Made by a program: the position numbers and the translations under genes | In this document: positions 28,080 to 35,191 of the stretch, piece after piece | Layout of the letters: the number at the start of each line of letters is the position of its first letter | How positions within the stretch are numbered: position 1 is the first letter of the stretch | The notes under the pieces: model-generated | Told to the model about the DNA's origin: nothing | The model's input: only the letters and a program-made list of their open reading frames with translations | The model's database searches: none | Assembly: GCA_029593465.1 (NCBI GenBank) | Contig: JAKTNK010000011.1 | Span: 1-64,000 of the forward strand | DNA: 64,000 nt | Reading direction: 5' to 3' | DNA from: Streptococcus suis | Lineage (GTDB): Bacteria > Bacillota > Bacilli > Lactobacillales > Streptococcaceae

Positions 28080-29233
28080 TAGAGTGATTTTAGAGCATTT
28101 TCAAAGTAGGTAACGGCTGTTTTGGCATTCTCTTCTGACAAATGGCTGTAAGTATCCATGGTGGTGGATAGATTTGAGTGACCTAATCTATGTTGTAATT
28201 CTTTATAGGGTATGCCAGCGTTTAACAATAAACTAGCGTGAGTATGTCTGAAGCCGTGAAAACCAACATTTTCAACACCAGCCAGTCTAAAATGACGTTC
28301 TAGGCGTTGCCTAAGACCAGCAACCTTAGCATAAGTGTCTGTAATGGGGGAGAAAACGACTTTAGGTTGGTAACCAGCTTCGAGACATTGTTGTTGCTGA
28401 TAATTTTTCAACATGCTTAGAGTCGCTTTATCAATATCGATAACACGTATGCTTGATTTTGACTTCGGGCTATTGATAGTTAGATACCTATTTAGTGTCT
28501 TTGTGATACTGATTTGAGTTTTATCAAAGTCAATATCAGACCATTCAAGAGCCAGTGCCTCATTTATTCGGCAACCAGTGGCTAGTAGTGTCTTGTAAAG
28601 CATAATTTCAAACATGTGTTTAAATGTCGGTTCTAATTGTGAAAGATAGTCTAGAAAGATACTTAGGCTATCGGCATTTAGATGCTTTACTTTATCTTTA
28701 TTTTCGACGTTTCTTTTACGTGGCATAACAGCATTCAAAGCTGGGTTTACTTTTATAACATCAAGAGTTACCCCGTATTGCAATATTCGCTTATTAAGAG
28801 AGTGTAATAGTCCATATCGTTGAAAAGCGCCTTTTTGATTATTATTGGCGTCCGAAGCCCATTGATTAAGATGTTTTTGTAAGAGAGGGGTGGTTAGCTT
28901 TTTGAGTTGATAGCTACCGAAAACAGGCAATAAATGATTTTTAACAAAACTTTTGATCATGCACTGCGTATTGGGCTTGACGGTATGCTTATAGCTATCC
29001 CACCATAACTCAGCCAGTTCGGCATAAGTCTTTATTGTGACCTTTTCTTTGACGGTATTGCCGTTTTTTTCAAAGTTGATTATAGCCCTTTTGGCTTTTT
29101 GTTTCACTTCCTTTTTGGTTCTGGCAGTGATGGTTGTTCTGACTTTTTTACCCGTATTCTGGTCAACACCTAAGTAAATGTTAGCACGGTAAACGATTGT
29201 ACCGTTATTCTTTTTGTATTCTCTAATTGTCAT
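28079..29233 (-). CDS. int: Tyrosine recombinase/integrase of the island
   Basis: A 384-residue integrase with an N-terminal arm-binding AP2-like part ('TIREYKKNNGTIVYRANIYLG'), a core-binding SAM-like domain around 60-160 and a C-terminal catalytic domain. The Arg in 'TGCRINEAL', His-x-x-Arg in 'HGFRHTHASL' and the nucleophilic Tyr in 'TTMDTYSHL' are all present. It points toward attL, and its stop codon touches the left GTTACCC repeats. The leader carries a 26-nt sequence repeated ahead of a candidate small RNA at 33028-33138. Confidence 0.95.
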   Translation of the reverse strand: MTIREYKKNNGTIVYRANIYLGVDQNTGKKVRTTITARTKKEVKQKAKRAIINFEKNGNTVKEKVTIKTYAELAELWWDSYKHTVKPNTQCMIKSFVKNHLLPVFGSYQLKKLTTPLLQKHLNQWASDANNNQKGAFQRYGLLHSLNKRILQYGVTLDVIKVNPALNAVMPRKRNVENKDKVKHLNADSLSIFLDYLSQLEPTFKHMFEIMLYKTLLATGCRINEALALEWSDIDFDKTQISITKTLNRYLTINSPKSKSSIRVIDIDKATLSMLKNYQQQQCLEAGYQPKVVFSPITDTYAKVAGLRQRLERHFRLAGVENVGFHGFRHTHASLLLNAGIPYKELQHRLGHSNLSTTMDTYSHLSEENAKTAVTYFENALKSL

Positions 29234-29389
29234 GATATATCCTTTCCATCAGCAGGCAAGCCGTAGAGGTTTTAGGTTGGGTTATATCATGGTAGGGCTT
29301 ACGAGAACGCCCCTATTTGCGTTTATTTTGGGTTGGTAGTCTATTTGTATGTCTGACTGATAAAATCGCTCAGAGGGCGTTTTAGAGCG
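29234..29389 (-). promoter_or_regulatory. Integrase promoter and leader
   Basis: Read leftward, an extended -10 (TGATATAAC, + strand 29281-29289) lies about 50 bp ahead of the int start. The leader contains the sequence whose plus-strand form is CAGCAGGCAAGCCGTA (29250-29265) and a GGAAAGGA ribosome-binding site. Confidence 0.5.
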
Positions 29390-29418
29390 TTGTCAGAGAT
29401 AGTTAAGTTTGGTATAAT
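29390..29418 (+). promoter_or_regulatory. Promoter of the Fst-type toxin mRNA
   Basis: TTGTCA (29390-29395) and TATAAT (29413-29418) are separated by 17 bp. Transcription would begin near 29425, 35 nt ahead of the toxin start. Confidence 0.85.
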
Positions 29419-29459
29419 ACGTCTTGCCCCTTTGGGATAGAAAGGGGGTGAACAAAGTC

Positions 29460-29555
29460 ATGATAGACTTATTTCTCACGCTATTTCTTGCACCTTTGCT
29501 AGTATCTATCCTAACAGCATTGTTTGAGTATTGGCTCAACTCACGCAAGAAATGA
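29460..29555 (+). CDS. Type I toxin of the Fst family (31 residues)
   Basis: The peptide MIDLFLTLFLAPLLVSILTA continues with a short tail ending WLNSRKK. It is a single hydrophobic membrane span with a conserved Pro in the middle, an acidic residue at position 3 and a basic C-terminus, the plan of Fst toxins from the par locus of enterococcal plasmids. Such peptides insert in the membrane and stop growth when the antisense RNA is lost. The ribosome-binding site AAGGGGGTG is buried in a hairpin: CCCCTTT (29427-29433) pairs with AAAGGGG (29441-29447), matching the 5' stem-loop that delays translation in par. It has its own promoter, terminator and antisense promoter. Confidence 0.88.
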   Translation: MIDLFLTLFLAPLLVSILTALFEYWLNSRKK

Positions 29556-29574
29556 CCCTAGGGCACGAGCCTGA

Positions 29575-29640
29575 AAAAAGAAACCCCCAATGCTGGAACA
29601 TTGGGGGTTTTTGCGTCATGATGGACACATTCTCACTGTT
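29575..29640 (-). ncRNA. Antitoxin RNA (RNAII-like) of the Fst-type system
   Basis: A minus-strand promoter with TTGACT (+ strand 29671-29676) and TATAAT (29647-29652), spacer 18 bp, directs transcription toward the toxin gene from about 29640. The RNA would end at the shared hairpin 29581-29612, giving a short antisense RNA of about 65 nt that overlaps the 3' end of the toxin mRNA. Confidence 0.7.
29581..29612. terminator. Bidirectional terminator shared by toxin mRNA and antisense RNA
   Basis: AAACCCCCAATG and CATTGGGGGTTT form a 12-bp stem with loop CTGGAA, A-rich on one side and T-rich on the other. In par loci this shared terminator is where the two RNAs first pair. Confidence 0.9.
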
Positions 29641-29846
29641 AAGACTATTATAGCCCTAACAAGCCCCAAAAGTCAAGTAATAGTATTATCTTCTGTAACC
29701 ATAAGCAACCATACATTGCTGTAACGGTTTTAAATCATAGCATAGTATCAATTAACACAATGTTTAAAGTGGAATAATTCAATGTTAGACGATTTTTGAA
29801 TGAACGATTGCACGTTGGGGTAAAAGCTATTGGTGTGTCAGTTGAT

Positions 29847-30098
29847 TTACGTTTTAAAGATAAAAATTAGGAATAGTATTAGAAATATAACTGAAGCTAT
29901 TCCCCAAGAAGTTTGTTCTTTTTTATTCCAAGGCACTTCTTCCTTGAGTCTGGAAGTATCTCTAACTGACTCATCATCATCATAATAGTCATCGTCATCG
30001 TCGTCATCATCATCTGCGTTGACTTTTTTACTAATGTTTAATGCATTAGCTAAACATCCCATGAACGCTACCAAAAAAAACCATTTCATATCAAACAC
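29847..30098 (-). CDS. Small membrane protein with a poly-Asp tract
   Basis: An 83-residue protein with an N-terminal hydrophobic segment ('WFFLVAFMGCLANAL', possibly a signal or anchor), a run of nine Asp in the middle, and a C-terminal membrane span ('IASVIFLILFLIFIF'). I do not recognise the family. It overlaps the start of the island's repressor operon at its tail: the preceding GIY-YIG gene ends 8 bp inside it. It may be an accessory of that protein. Confidence 0.6.
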   Translation of the reverse strand: MFDMKWFFLVAFMGCLANALNISKKVNADDDDDDDDDYYDDDESVRDTSRLKEEVPWNKKEQTSWGIASVIFLILFLIFIFKT

Positions 30099-31344
30099 CT
30101 CTTACTTTTAGTAAACTTTGCCTATATTCAAACGCCTCAGCATATTCAGTTAGCTCAATTGCTAGTTCATTGTATTCAGCTAGAACCTTTTTAATTTCAG
30201 TAAAGGGGACTTTGAAATACTCTTTGCGATTGTTTAGTTTGTTTACTTTATATTTATCAAATTTATTATGTAATTCAGTTTCAAGAGCAAAAGCTTCTTC
30301 GCTAAAAATTAAAGCATGAACATCGAATGCAAAAGGAACTGAAGCGCTTCCTAGCTCTCTTATGCGTTCCATCGGTTCTAATCGACGAGTGACTCCAATT
30401 TTGTAAACATCTTCACCAAATGCACCGATATTTGAAATAATATAGACGTATCCTGCTGTTGCATGACCTTCTCTGTAATCAATATCTTGTTCAATTTCAT
30501 CTAGTTCAGACAGCTTATTTTGATACTCAGAAAGTTGAATTTTAAGTTTTTCTATTTCATCACCAACAGCTGTAGTTAAAAGCTTTTCAACATTTTCAAT
30601 CATTTGAGTAAAATGTTTTTTATCTTTATCGAGTTGTTTACGCTTAGCGGTAATTTCAGCTTGTAATTTTTTATCCTCTCGTTCTTTAGCCCGTTGCTCT
30701 CTGAGAATTTCTTTCTCTTCCTGTTTTTTTAACTCGTATTCGGCAACCAACCTCAACTCTTTAACTTTTAAATCAAGATAATTGTGGGTCAGCCTAATTA
30801 AGTTTTTTTCATACATTTTATTTAGTTGGTCAAAGGCTCTTCTTAAAGCTTGTATTTTTTTATCAGCGTTTGCAACAGTAACTTTGACGAGTAATGCGTC
30901 AGCTTCGCCGTTAAAGCCACGGATAGCAGCTTTTCGAAGCTGGTTTTGCATGGTTTTTCCTTTTGCTGCACTTCCATCTAAAGTCATGGGCGTAATGATT
31001 TCAGCAGCTTCTCCAGATTTGACTAGAGATTTTTGTTTCATCCGAAGCGTATCTAATGCATCTTTAAATTTAATACTATCTGAAAATTTATATTGACGTT
31101 CAAAGAAACCGAATTCTTGCATATCAAGAGTATCATTAGCGATAGCAATTTGCTTCTCTAGATTTTCAAATTCTTGTTGTTTTTTAATAAGTTTAGCGTC
31201 TATTGAAATAGTATCTTTTCCAATTTTGATTTGTCGTTTTATTTCATCTAATTCATTTCTTTTTTTATCAATTGTACTTTGTAATTTATTGATTTTTTCT
31301 TGCAAAATTTCATCTTTTGGTTTGCCAAAGTTAAATAATCCCAT
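30091..31344 (-). CDS. DUF4041 coiled-coil protein with C-terminal GIY-YIG (T5orf172/MUG113) nuclease domain
   Basis: A 417-residue protein. Residues 1-290 are largely coiled coil with a DUF4041-like core ('AAIRGFNGEADALLVKVT' near residue 138). Residues 295-390 form a T5orf172-type GIY-YIG domain: 'GYVYIISN' and 'VYKIGVTRR' are the GIY/YIG strands, with Arg and Glu downstream. Such proteins occur in phages and mobile islands; the function is not settled. Between repressor genes and integrase, this is a slot where PICIs often carry genes acting against phages, so a defence role is a reasonable guess. Confidence 0.8.
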   Translation of the reverse strand: MGLFNFGKPKDEILQEKINKLQSTIDKKRNELDEIKRQIKIGKDTISIDAKLIKKQQEFENLEKQIAIANDTLDMQEFGFFERQYKFSDSIKFKDALDTLRMKQKSLVKSGEAAEIITPMTLDGSAAKGKTMQNQLRKAAIRGFNGEADALLVKVTVANADKKIQALRRAFDQLNKMYEKNLIRLTHNYLDLKVKELRLVAEYELKKQEEKEILREQRAKEREDKKLQAEITAKRKQLDKDKKHFTQMIENVEKLLTTAVGDEIEKLKIQLSEYQNKLSELDEIEQDIDYREGHATAGYVYIISNIGAFGEDVYKIGVTRRLEPMERIRELGSASVPFAFDVHALIFSEEAFALETELHNKFDKYKVNKLNNRKEYFKVPFTEIKKVLAEYNELAIELTEYAEAFEYRQSLLKVRGV

Positions 31345-31345
31345 C

Positions 31346-31726
31346 TTATCCCCCGATAATATCTTTAAATTCTTCCTGTATCATACATTCTCCCCATGTT
31401 GTGGAAATTTGATAATACTTAGCAAATTGCAACCAATTAAAATCATAGAGGTCATTATTTTTGAGATAGTCTTTAATCAATTCACGGATCATGAATCTAT
31501 CGGCTTCGTTTTCGTATTGTAAAAGCAAGCGACGATATTCTTTAGGATTGTGATTGATATGCCCAAGTTCATGCAAAATAACTTTATTACGTTTCTCTTC
31601 AGACAACTCAGCATTTACATAGATAGTTCGAATATTTGGGAAATAGAATCCATCACGTTCCCAAATCTCTCCATGAAAGAGATATAAAGTAACTTGGAAT
31701 TCCTCCAGTAATTCGTTAATCTTCAT
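31346..31726 (-). CDS. ImmA/IrrE-family metallopeptidase
   Basis: A 126-residue zinc protease of the ImmA group with the motif His-Glu-Leu-Gly-His (residues about 51-55). In ICEBs1 and many phages such proteases cleave the partner XRE repressor to start excision. Here the gene overlaps the end of the XRE repressor gene by 11 bp and is followed immediately by the GIY-YIG gene. The pair is therefore likely to form the switch of the island. Confidence 0.88.
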   Translation of the reverse strand: MKINELLEEFQVTLYLFHGEIWERDGFYFPNIRTIYVNAELSEEKRNKVILHELGHINHNPKEYRRLLLQYENEADRFMIRELIKDYLKNNDLYDFNWLQFAKYYQISTTWGECMIQEEFKDIIGG

Positions 31727-32072
31727 TTTGCTTCATTCCTAACGATAATTTGATAATTTGTTCAATTTTGATGACATCGTCATCAGATAATGGCTTACCA
31801 TCAAACAACACAATGTTGTTACGCAAGTCTGATAAGTCAACCTCTTGACCGTCTGGTGTCGTGTAGAGTTTAGGGTTATCTGTGCGTCCGAGTAGATAGT
31901 CAGTAGATACGTTGAAGTAATCGGCAATCTGCTGTAATCTTTCAGCAGAAGGTCTAGTTTTTTTTAAATTGTAAATAGTATTTCGACTATAACCAAGCTT
32001 TTCTTCAAGTGCGTTTAACGAAAGCCCTTGTTTTTTAGCAAGGTCTTTTATTTTTTCGAATGTTGAAAACAT
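31716..32072 (-). CDS. XRE-family repressor of the island
   Basis: A 118-residue protein with an N-terminal helix-turn-helix ('LSLNALEEKLGYSRNTIYNLKK' at about residues 15-36) and a C-terminal part suited to dimerisation and ImmA cleavage. I start it at the ATG whose complement is at 32070-32072, giving MFSTFEKIKDLA; a longer frame from 32123 adds a segment that overlaps the operator. It is divergent from the Cro-like gene, with two matching dyads in between. Confidence 0.88.
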   Translation of the reverse strand: MFSTFEKIKDLAKKQGLSLNALEEKLGYSRNTIYNLKKTRPSAERLQQIADYFNVSTDYLLGRTDNPKLYTTPDGQEVDLSDLRNNIVLFDGKPLSDDDVIKIEQIIKLSLGMKQNED

Positions 32073-32109
32073 TGATACATCAACCTTTCTAAGCATCACA
32101 AAAAATATT

Positions 32110-32126
32110 TTAATATTTAGCATTAA
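32110..32126. promoter_or_regulatory. Operator-like dyad O1 of the island control region
   Basis: TTAATATTTAGCATTAA matches the dyad at 32287-32303 in 15 of 17 positions. It lies just ahead of the repressor gene. Confidence 0.6.
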
Positions 32127-32286
32127 GAAAGGTTGACTTATGTAATGTAATGTATTAAAATATGATTTGTAAAGCGAATTAGTAAGCGAAACAAAAAGGG
32201 AACGATAAAACTAAAAAAATAAACTTTGGCGAGTTGGATTGTAGGTTTATCAAGCCTTTGTTGAGTGTTTTTCTTATATTTTGATT

Positions 32287-32303
32287 TTAATGTTAAGCAT
32301 TAA
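32287..32303. promoter_or_regulatory. Operator-like dyad O2 of the island control region
   Basis: TTAATGTTAAGCATTAA has TTAATG and CATTAA as half-sites. It lies 77 bp ahead of the rightward early gene, and a TTGTCA at 32306 follows it. With O1 it is the likely binding pair for the XRE repressor and the Cro-like protein. Confidence 0.6.
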
Positions 32304-32379
32304 CTTTGTCAAGGAATAACATAATTTTTTCGCAAAAAAATTCGTTTTACAAATTTGTGAAGAAAGCGAAAGGAGAAAA

Positions 32380-32592
32380 ATGAGTAAGCAATTTCAAAAG
32401 TGGGTGGCACTCGTTGAGCAACGACTTCATGAAAAAAACTGGACAAAGGCTGATCTAACACAAGCAGTTGGTTTACGAAGTCAGGGGACAATCACAGATT
32501 TACTAAAAACAGGTAAAGGAAGCGTTGAATTAAAAATTAGAGTTTCGAAGTTGCTTGGAATCCGTGAGCCTTGGGAAGATTTTGAACTTTAA
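32380..32592 (+). CDS. Small XRE/Cro-like DNA-binding protein
   Basis: A 70-residue protein with a helix-turn-helix pattern ('WTKADLTQAVGLRSQGTITDLLKTG'). It is the first rightward gene of the island, 8 bp after AAAGGAGA. By position it is the Cro-like counterpart of the leftward repressor, opening the replication genes. Confidence 0.75.
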   Translation: MSKQFQKWVALVEQRLHEKNWTKADLTQAVGLRSQGTITDLLKTGKGSVELKIRVSKLLGIREPWEDFEL

Positions 32593-32612
32593 ATTTTTAA
32601 GAAAGGAACACA

Positions 32613-33020
32613 ATGACACAAATACCATTTACACAAGATTTGCTATATCAGATTTACGATGATAACGGCATTGTCACCATGGATCTATTAAGAGAGCGTT
32701 TGCCAGGTTGGGCTGACGACAAGATTAAACACCGTTTGTCGGTATGGAGAAACCGTAAGAATATCGCCTATTCTCTTGAAAACGGAGACGTTACTAACTT
32801 TGAATTTCTCAAAATCAAGGAAGACGAACAAGTTGAAATCACAGAAGGGCGGCGACTGAAGCTTGAAAAATACTATGCGCAGGTTCTAGTGGCTAGCGAA
32901 ATCATGAACAAGGAGACTGCTAGCGATACAAATAAGCTGAAAGCTATGCAGTTACAGCAGGAAGCGATGGCAGCTATTCCCGATAAGTATTTCAAGGAAT
33001 TTAGTGAAATTTATGAATAA
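32613..33020 (+). CDS. Hypothetical island protein (HTH-like N-terminus)
   Basis: A 135-residue cytoplasmic protein. Residues 10-60 look like a winged-helix ('NGIVTMDLLRERLPGWADDKIKHRLSVWRNRKN') and residues 75-130 are a charged helix. No family is recognised. The ribosome-binding site AAGAAAGGA precedes it and it follows the Cro-like gene by 20 bp, so it is probably an early regulatory gene. Confidence 0.6.
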   Translation: MTQIPFTQDLLYQIYDDNGIVTMDLLRERLPGWADDKIKHRLSVWRNRKNIAYSLENGDVTNFEFLKIKEDEQVEITEGRRLKLEKYYAQVLVASEIMNKETASDTNKLKAMQLQQEAMAAIPDKYFKEFSEIYE

Positions 33021-33027
33021 AGGCAAC

Positions 33028-33138
33028 AAAAAAAGGCTTATGCAACCGACCAAAGTTCCAAGCCTTTAAACGAAAAACTAAAACGAATTACAGCAGGCAA
33101 GCCGTAGGGGTTTTAGTATTATCAATAAGTTTATTATA
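33028..33138 (-). ncRNA. Candidate minus-strand small RNA
   Basis: On the minus strand an extended -10 (TGTTATAAT, + strand 33133-33141) is followed, about 60 nt after the expected start, by a hairpin AAGGCTT/AAGCCTT (33033-33039 with 33060-33066) with a U-run. The RNA of about 100 nt would begin with the same 26-nt segment (one mismatch) that is in the integrase leader. No -35 is clear, and a function is not known. Confidence 0.4.
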
Positions 33139-33258
33139 ACATATTTTGACAAAAATCCCCATACTTTCAAAGTTTGGCGACTCAGAGTGTGGGAAACGAT
33201 TGAATGATGATAAAAACAGCACAATAAAGACAGGTAAAAATAACTAACAGGAGAAAAA

Positions 33259-33630
33259 ATGATGGTAAAAATAGATGCTAAACAAAAATCAACGCGATAT
33301 CCTTTTACAGAACATTCGTCAGAGAAACGTGCTTTATACGAACGACGTCGAGCCAGTCAGGACAAGGCGGATAAGCATTTTAAAACCTTATTCAATCAAC
33401 GTATTTCTTGGGTGATTGTCGCTAATGTAATGAGTGAGTACGTCAATCAATTCAGACAATCCGCAAGGACTTTTGAGGAGGCTTGGCAAGCAATCGGCTA
33501 TGAGAAAGCGACCGAAATTATGTTTAAGGCAATCAATGACTTGCCAGCTAGTGGCAATGAGTCAAAGCGAGACGCTAACAAGGTGACAGCCTTGTCCGAT
33601 TATCAAACTAGAAAGCGAGTGAACCGATGA
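33259..33630 (+). CDS. Hypothetical island protein
   Basis: A 123-residue basic protein, rich in Lys and Arg at both ends, with a predicted helical middle ('HFKTLFNQRISWVIVANVMSEYVNQFRQ'). No family is recognised. Two adjacent ATG codons follow GGAG; its stop overlaps the start of the next gene by four bases. Confidence 0.55.
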   Translation: MMVKIDAKQKSTRYPFTEHSSEKRALYERRRASQDKADKHFKTLFNQRISWVIVANVMSEYVNQFRQSARTFEEAWQAIGYEKATEIMFKAINDLPASGNESKRDANKVTALSDYQTRKRVNR

Positions 33631-33818
33631 TTGAAGAATTGACGTTAAGCCCCTTAGGCTATCTTATCTTGCTGTTAGTGCTTGTGGTGCTGTTTTACTT
33701 TATCGTTACAGCAGAAAGCAAAATAGATCCTACAGAGGACGTTACAGAGACAGAAAACCAACCGCCAGCTTATCTATCAAGATATGGGGCAGTGATCCAA
33801 ATGCAAGGGAGGGAATAA
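33627..33818 (+). CDS. Small single-span membrane protein
   Basis: A 63-residue protein with one membrane helix ('LGYLILLLVLVVLFYFIV', residues 10-27) and an acidic cytoplasmic or external tail. It overlaps the previous gene by 4 bp and is followed 1 bp later by another gene. Role unknown; small membrane proteins of this kind in phage-like operons may be holin-like or act in exclusion, but nothing here decides that. Confidence 0.6.
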   Translation: MIEELTLSPLGYLILLLVLVVLFYFIVTAESKIDPTEDVTETENQPPAYLSRYGAVIQMQGRE

Positions 33819-33819
33819 G

Positions 33820-34044
33820 ATGACAGATAATATCATTGATTTAAAACAATATTTACAAAAAATAGATGAACAACTTGAAGAGCTAGACAATTACACTAAT
33901 GACGGTACTCTTGAGAGTATGTTTGTTGAAGGGCAACTCAGATTAACCCAACTGGTGGGCAATTTGACTGAGATTATCACAGTGCAACAAGAGGCTATCA
34001 ATGATTTAGCGCAACAAGTTGATGATTTGAGAAAGTGGATTTGA
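33820..34044 (+). CDS. Small acidic helical protein
   Basis: A 74-residue protein that appears to be one long amphipathic helix pair ('IDLKQYLQKIDEQLEELDNY' and 'IITVQQEAINDLAQQVDDLRKW'), likely a coiled coil. The ribosome-binding site is AGGGAGGG. It is in the tight run of small genes ahead of the primase-helicase; function unknown. Confidence 0.55.
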   Translation: MTDNIIDLKQYLQKIDEQLEELDNYTNDGTLESMFVEGQLRLTQLVGNLTEIITVQQEAINDLAQQVDDLRKWI

Positions 34045-34060
34045 GAAAGCGAGGGAATAG

Positions 34061-34402
34061 ATGACCTTACCTGAAAATTACAGACGAGTGCTGAACCTCT
34101 TGAAAGTGGGTGCTAATAATCCCACTACAGGCGCAGAAATAGCTCTTATTTTGAAAGTAGAAGAAAGAGTTGTGCAGAAAATTATTAGTCGCTTAATCAC
34201 GCGCTATGGCGTCCCTATCATTGGTATACGACACGGGCTTAAGCGAGGGTACTTTATTCCAGCGGATAAAGCAGAGTTACTAGATGGTGCTAAAACCTTT
34301 TACAATCAAGTGCAGGAAGAACAAAAACGTCTAAGCGTGTTGTTAAATGCCGATTTGGAAAGTTATAAGGCGCTAATGAAAGGAGCTGATAGCCATGTTT
34401 AG
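34061..34402 (+). CDS. Winged-helix DNA-binding protein
   Basis: A 113-residue protein whose residues 1-65 match a winged helix ('LLKVGANNPTTGAEIALILKVEERVVQKIISRLITRYGVPIIG', split here by function: recognition helix near residue 38). A helical tail follows. Similar proteins occur in PICIs and phages ahead of replication genes. Its stop overlaps the next gene by 8 bp. Confidence 0.7.
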   Translation: MTLPENYRRVLNLLKVGANNPTTGAEIALILKVEERVVQKIISRLITRYGVPIIGIRHGLKRGYFIPADKAELLDGAKTFYNQVQEEQKRLSVLLNADLESYKALMKGADSHV

Positions 34403-34667
34403 CCTAAGTAAAGAAAGCGAAAATAGCCTTAAAAAAAGTATTCTAAAGCTGATTAAGAATTTCTTATCATCCTATAGCAAACCTCAACCAAGACAACTTG
34501 GCTTGATGACCCCAAAACAGATTGAAGAGGAGCTAGAGGTCAAGGCTAGTACCTTGAAACGTTGGGAACATGCAGGGCTTAAGAGGTATCAACCACCACT
34601 AGAGAATACCAAGAAAGTGTTTTACAAAGTAGATGACATTTTGGAGTTTTTGGGGGTGGATGTATGA
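34395..34667 (+). CDS. MerR/AlpA-type HTH protein, possible excisionase or activator
   Basis: A 90-residue protein. The last 60 residues form a MerR-like helix-turn-helix ('MTPKQIEEELEVKASTLKRWEHAGL', 'TKKVFYKVDDILEFLGV'), the form found in excisionases and AlpA regulators. Many Gram-negative PICIs use AlpA to control int; here the position just before the primase genes fits an excision or activator role. The choice between the two is open. Confidence 0.65.
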   Translation: MFSLSKESENSLKKSILKLIKNFLSSYSKPQPRQLGLMTPKQIEEELEVKASTLKRWEHAGLKRYQPPLENTKKVFYKVDDILEFLGVDV

Positions 34668-35191
34668 GATTTATCGATGTAATGATTGCTCCTGAGTGGG
34701 TCAAAGACTTTAAGGGGTTAAAAGGAGTAGAGACACGATTGCTCTATAAGCAAGGGTATTGTTTACTGACTTATTTTGAACCCACTGGCTATTGTTTTGA
34801 ACCCCTTGGAAAAGATGGCATTCAAGTGTCGGTAAGCGAAGTGGATAAACTAGAGCACTATCTTGGTAACCATTGGCAACTTGTCCGTGATGTGACACTG
34901 CAGCTATTATCTGGCCAGATTTTGGATTTTGTTAATGCGTTGCAGGTCGCAACGGTAAGAGCCGAACGGATTGGATGCGGACTAAGTGTCACAGGCATCG
35001 TGGATAGCGCTTTGGCTTATGGGATAACAACCAAAGCAGAAGCGACCAGCTTCATCAGACGTTGTTATCGTTCAGGTATTTCCCAAGAAAGGGTTTATCT
35101 GTATTTAACAACGGTTCTGAGAACAAATGGCTTGAATCAGTTTTTATTGAATGAAGTCAATCGTTATTATGAAGGGGAGGTGAGTGTTTGA
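34664..35191 (+). CDS. Island replication-associated protein, possible primase part
   Basis: A 175-residue protein with an overlap of 4 bp with the gene before and the gene after. Its position directly before the P4-type helicase, with coupled translation, suggests a role in replication initiation, perhaps a primase N-terminal or helical domain. I see no zinc finger or Toprim motif. Function is inferred from position only. Confidence 0.55.
   Translation: MRFIDVMIAPEWVKDFKGLKGVETRLLYKQGYCLLTYFEPTGYCFEPLGKDGIQVSVSEVDKLEHYLGNHWQLVRDVTLQLLSGQILDFVNALQVATVRAERIGCGLSVTGIVDSALAYGITTKAEATSFIRRCYRSGISQERVYLYLTTVLRTNGLNQFLLNEVNRYYEGEVSV

Noticed and set aside
29980-30035. GAT/ATC triplet repeat as a mobile or regulatory repeat
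   Set aside because: It simply encodes the Asp run of the small membrane protein, though its length may vary by slippage.
30782-31096. Plus-strand 104-codon frame
   Set aside because: It is a shadow of the GIY-YIG/DUF4041 gene and has no start context.
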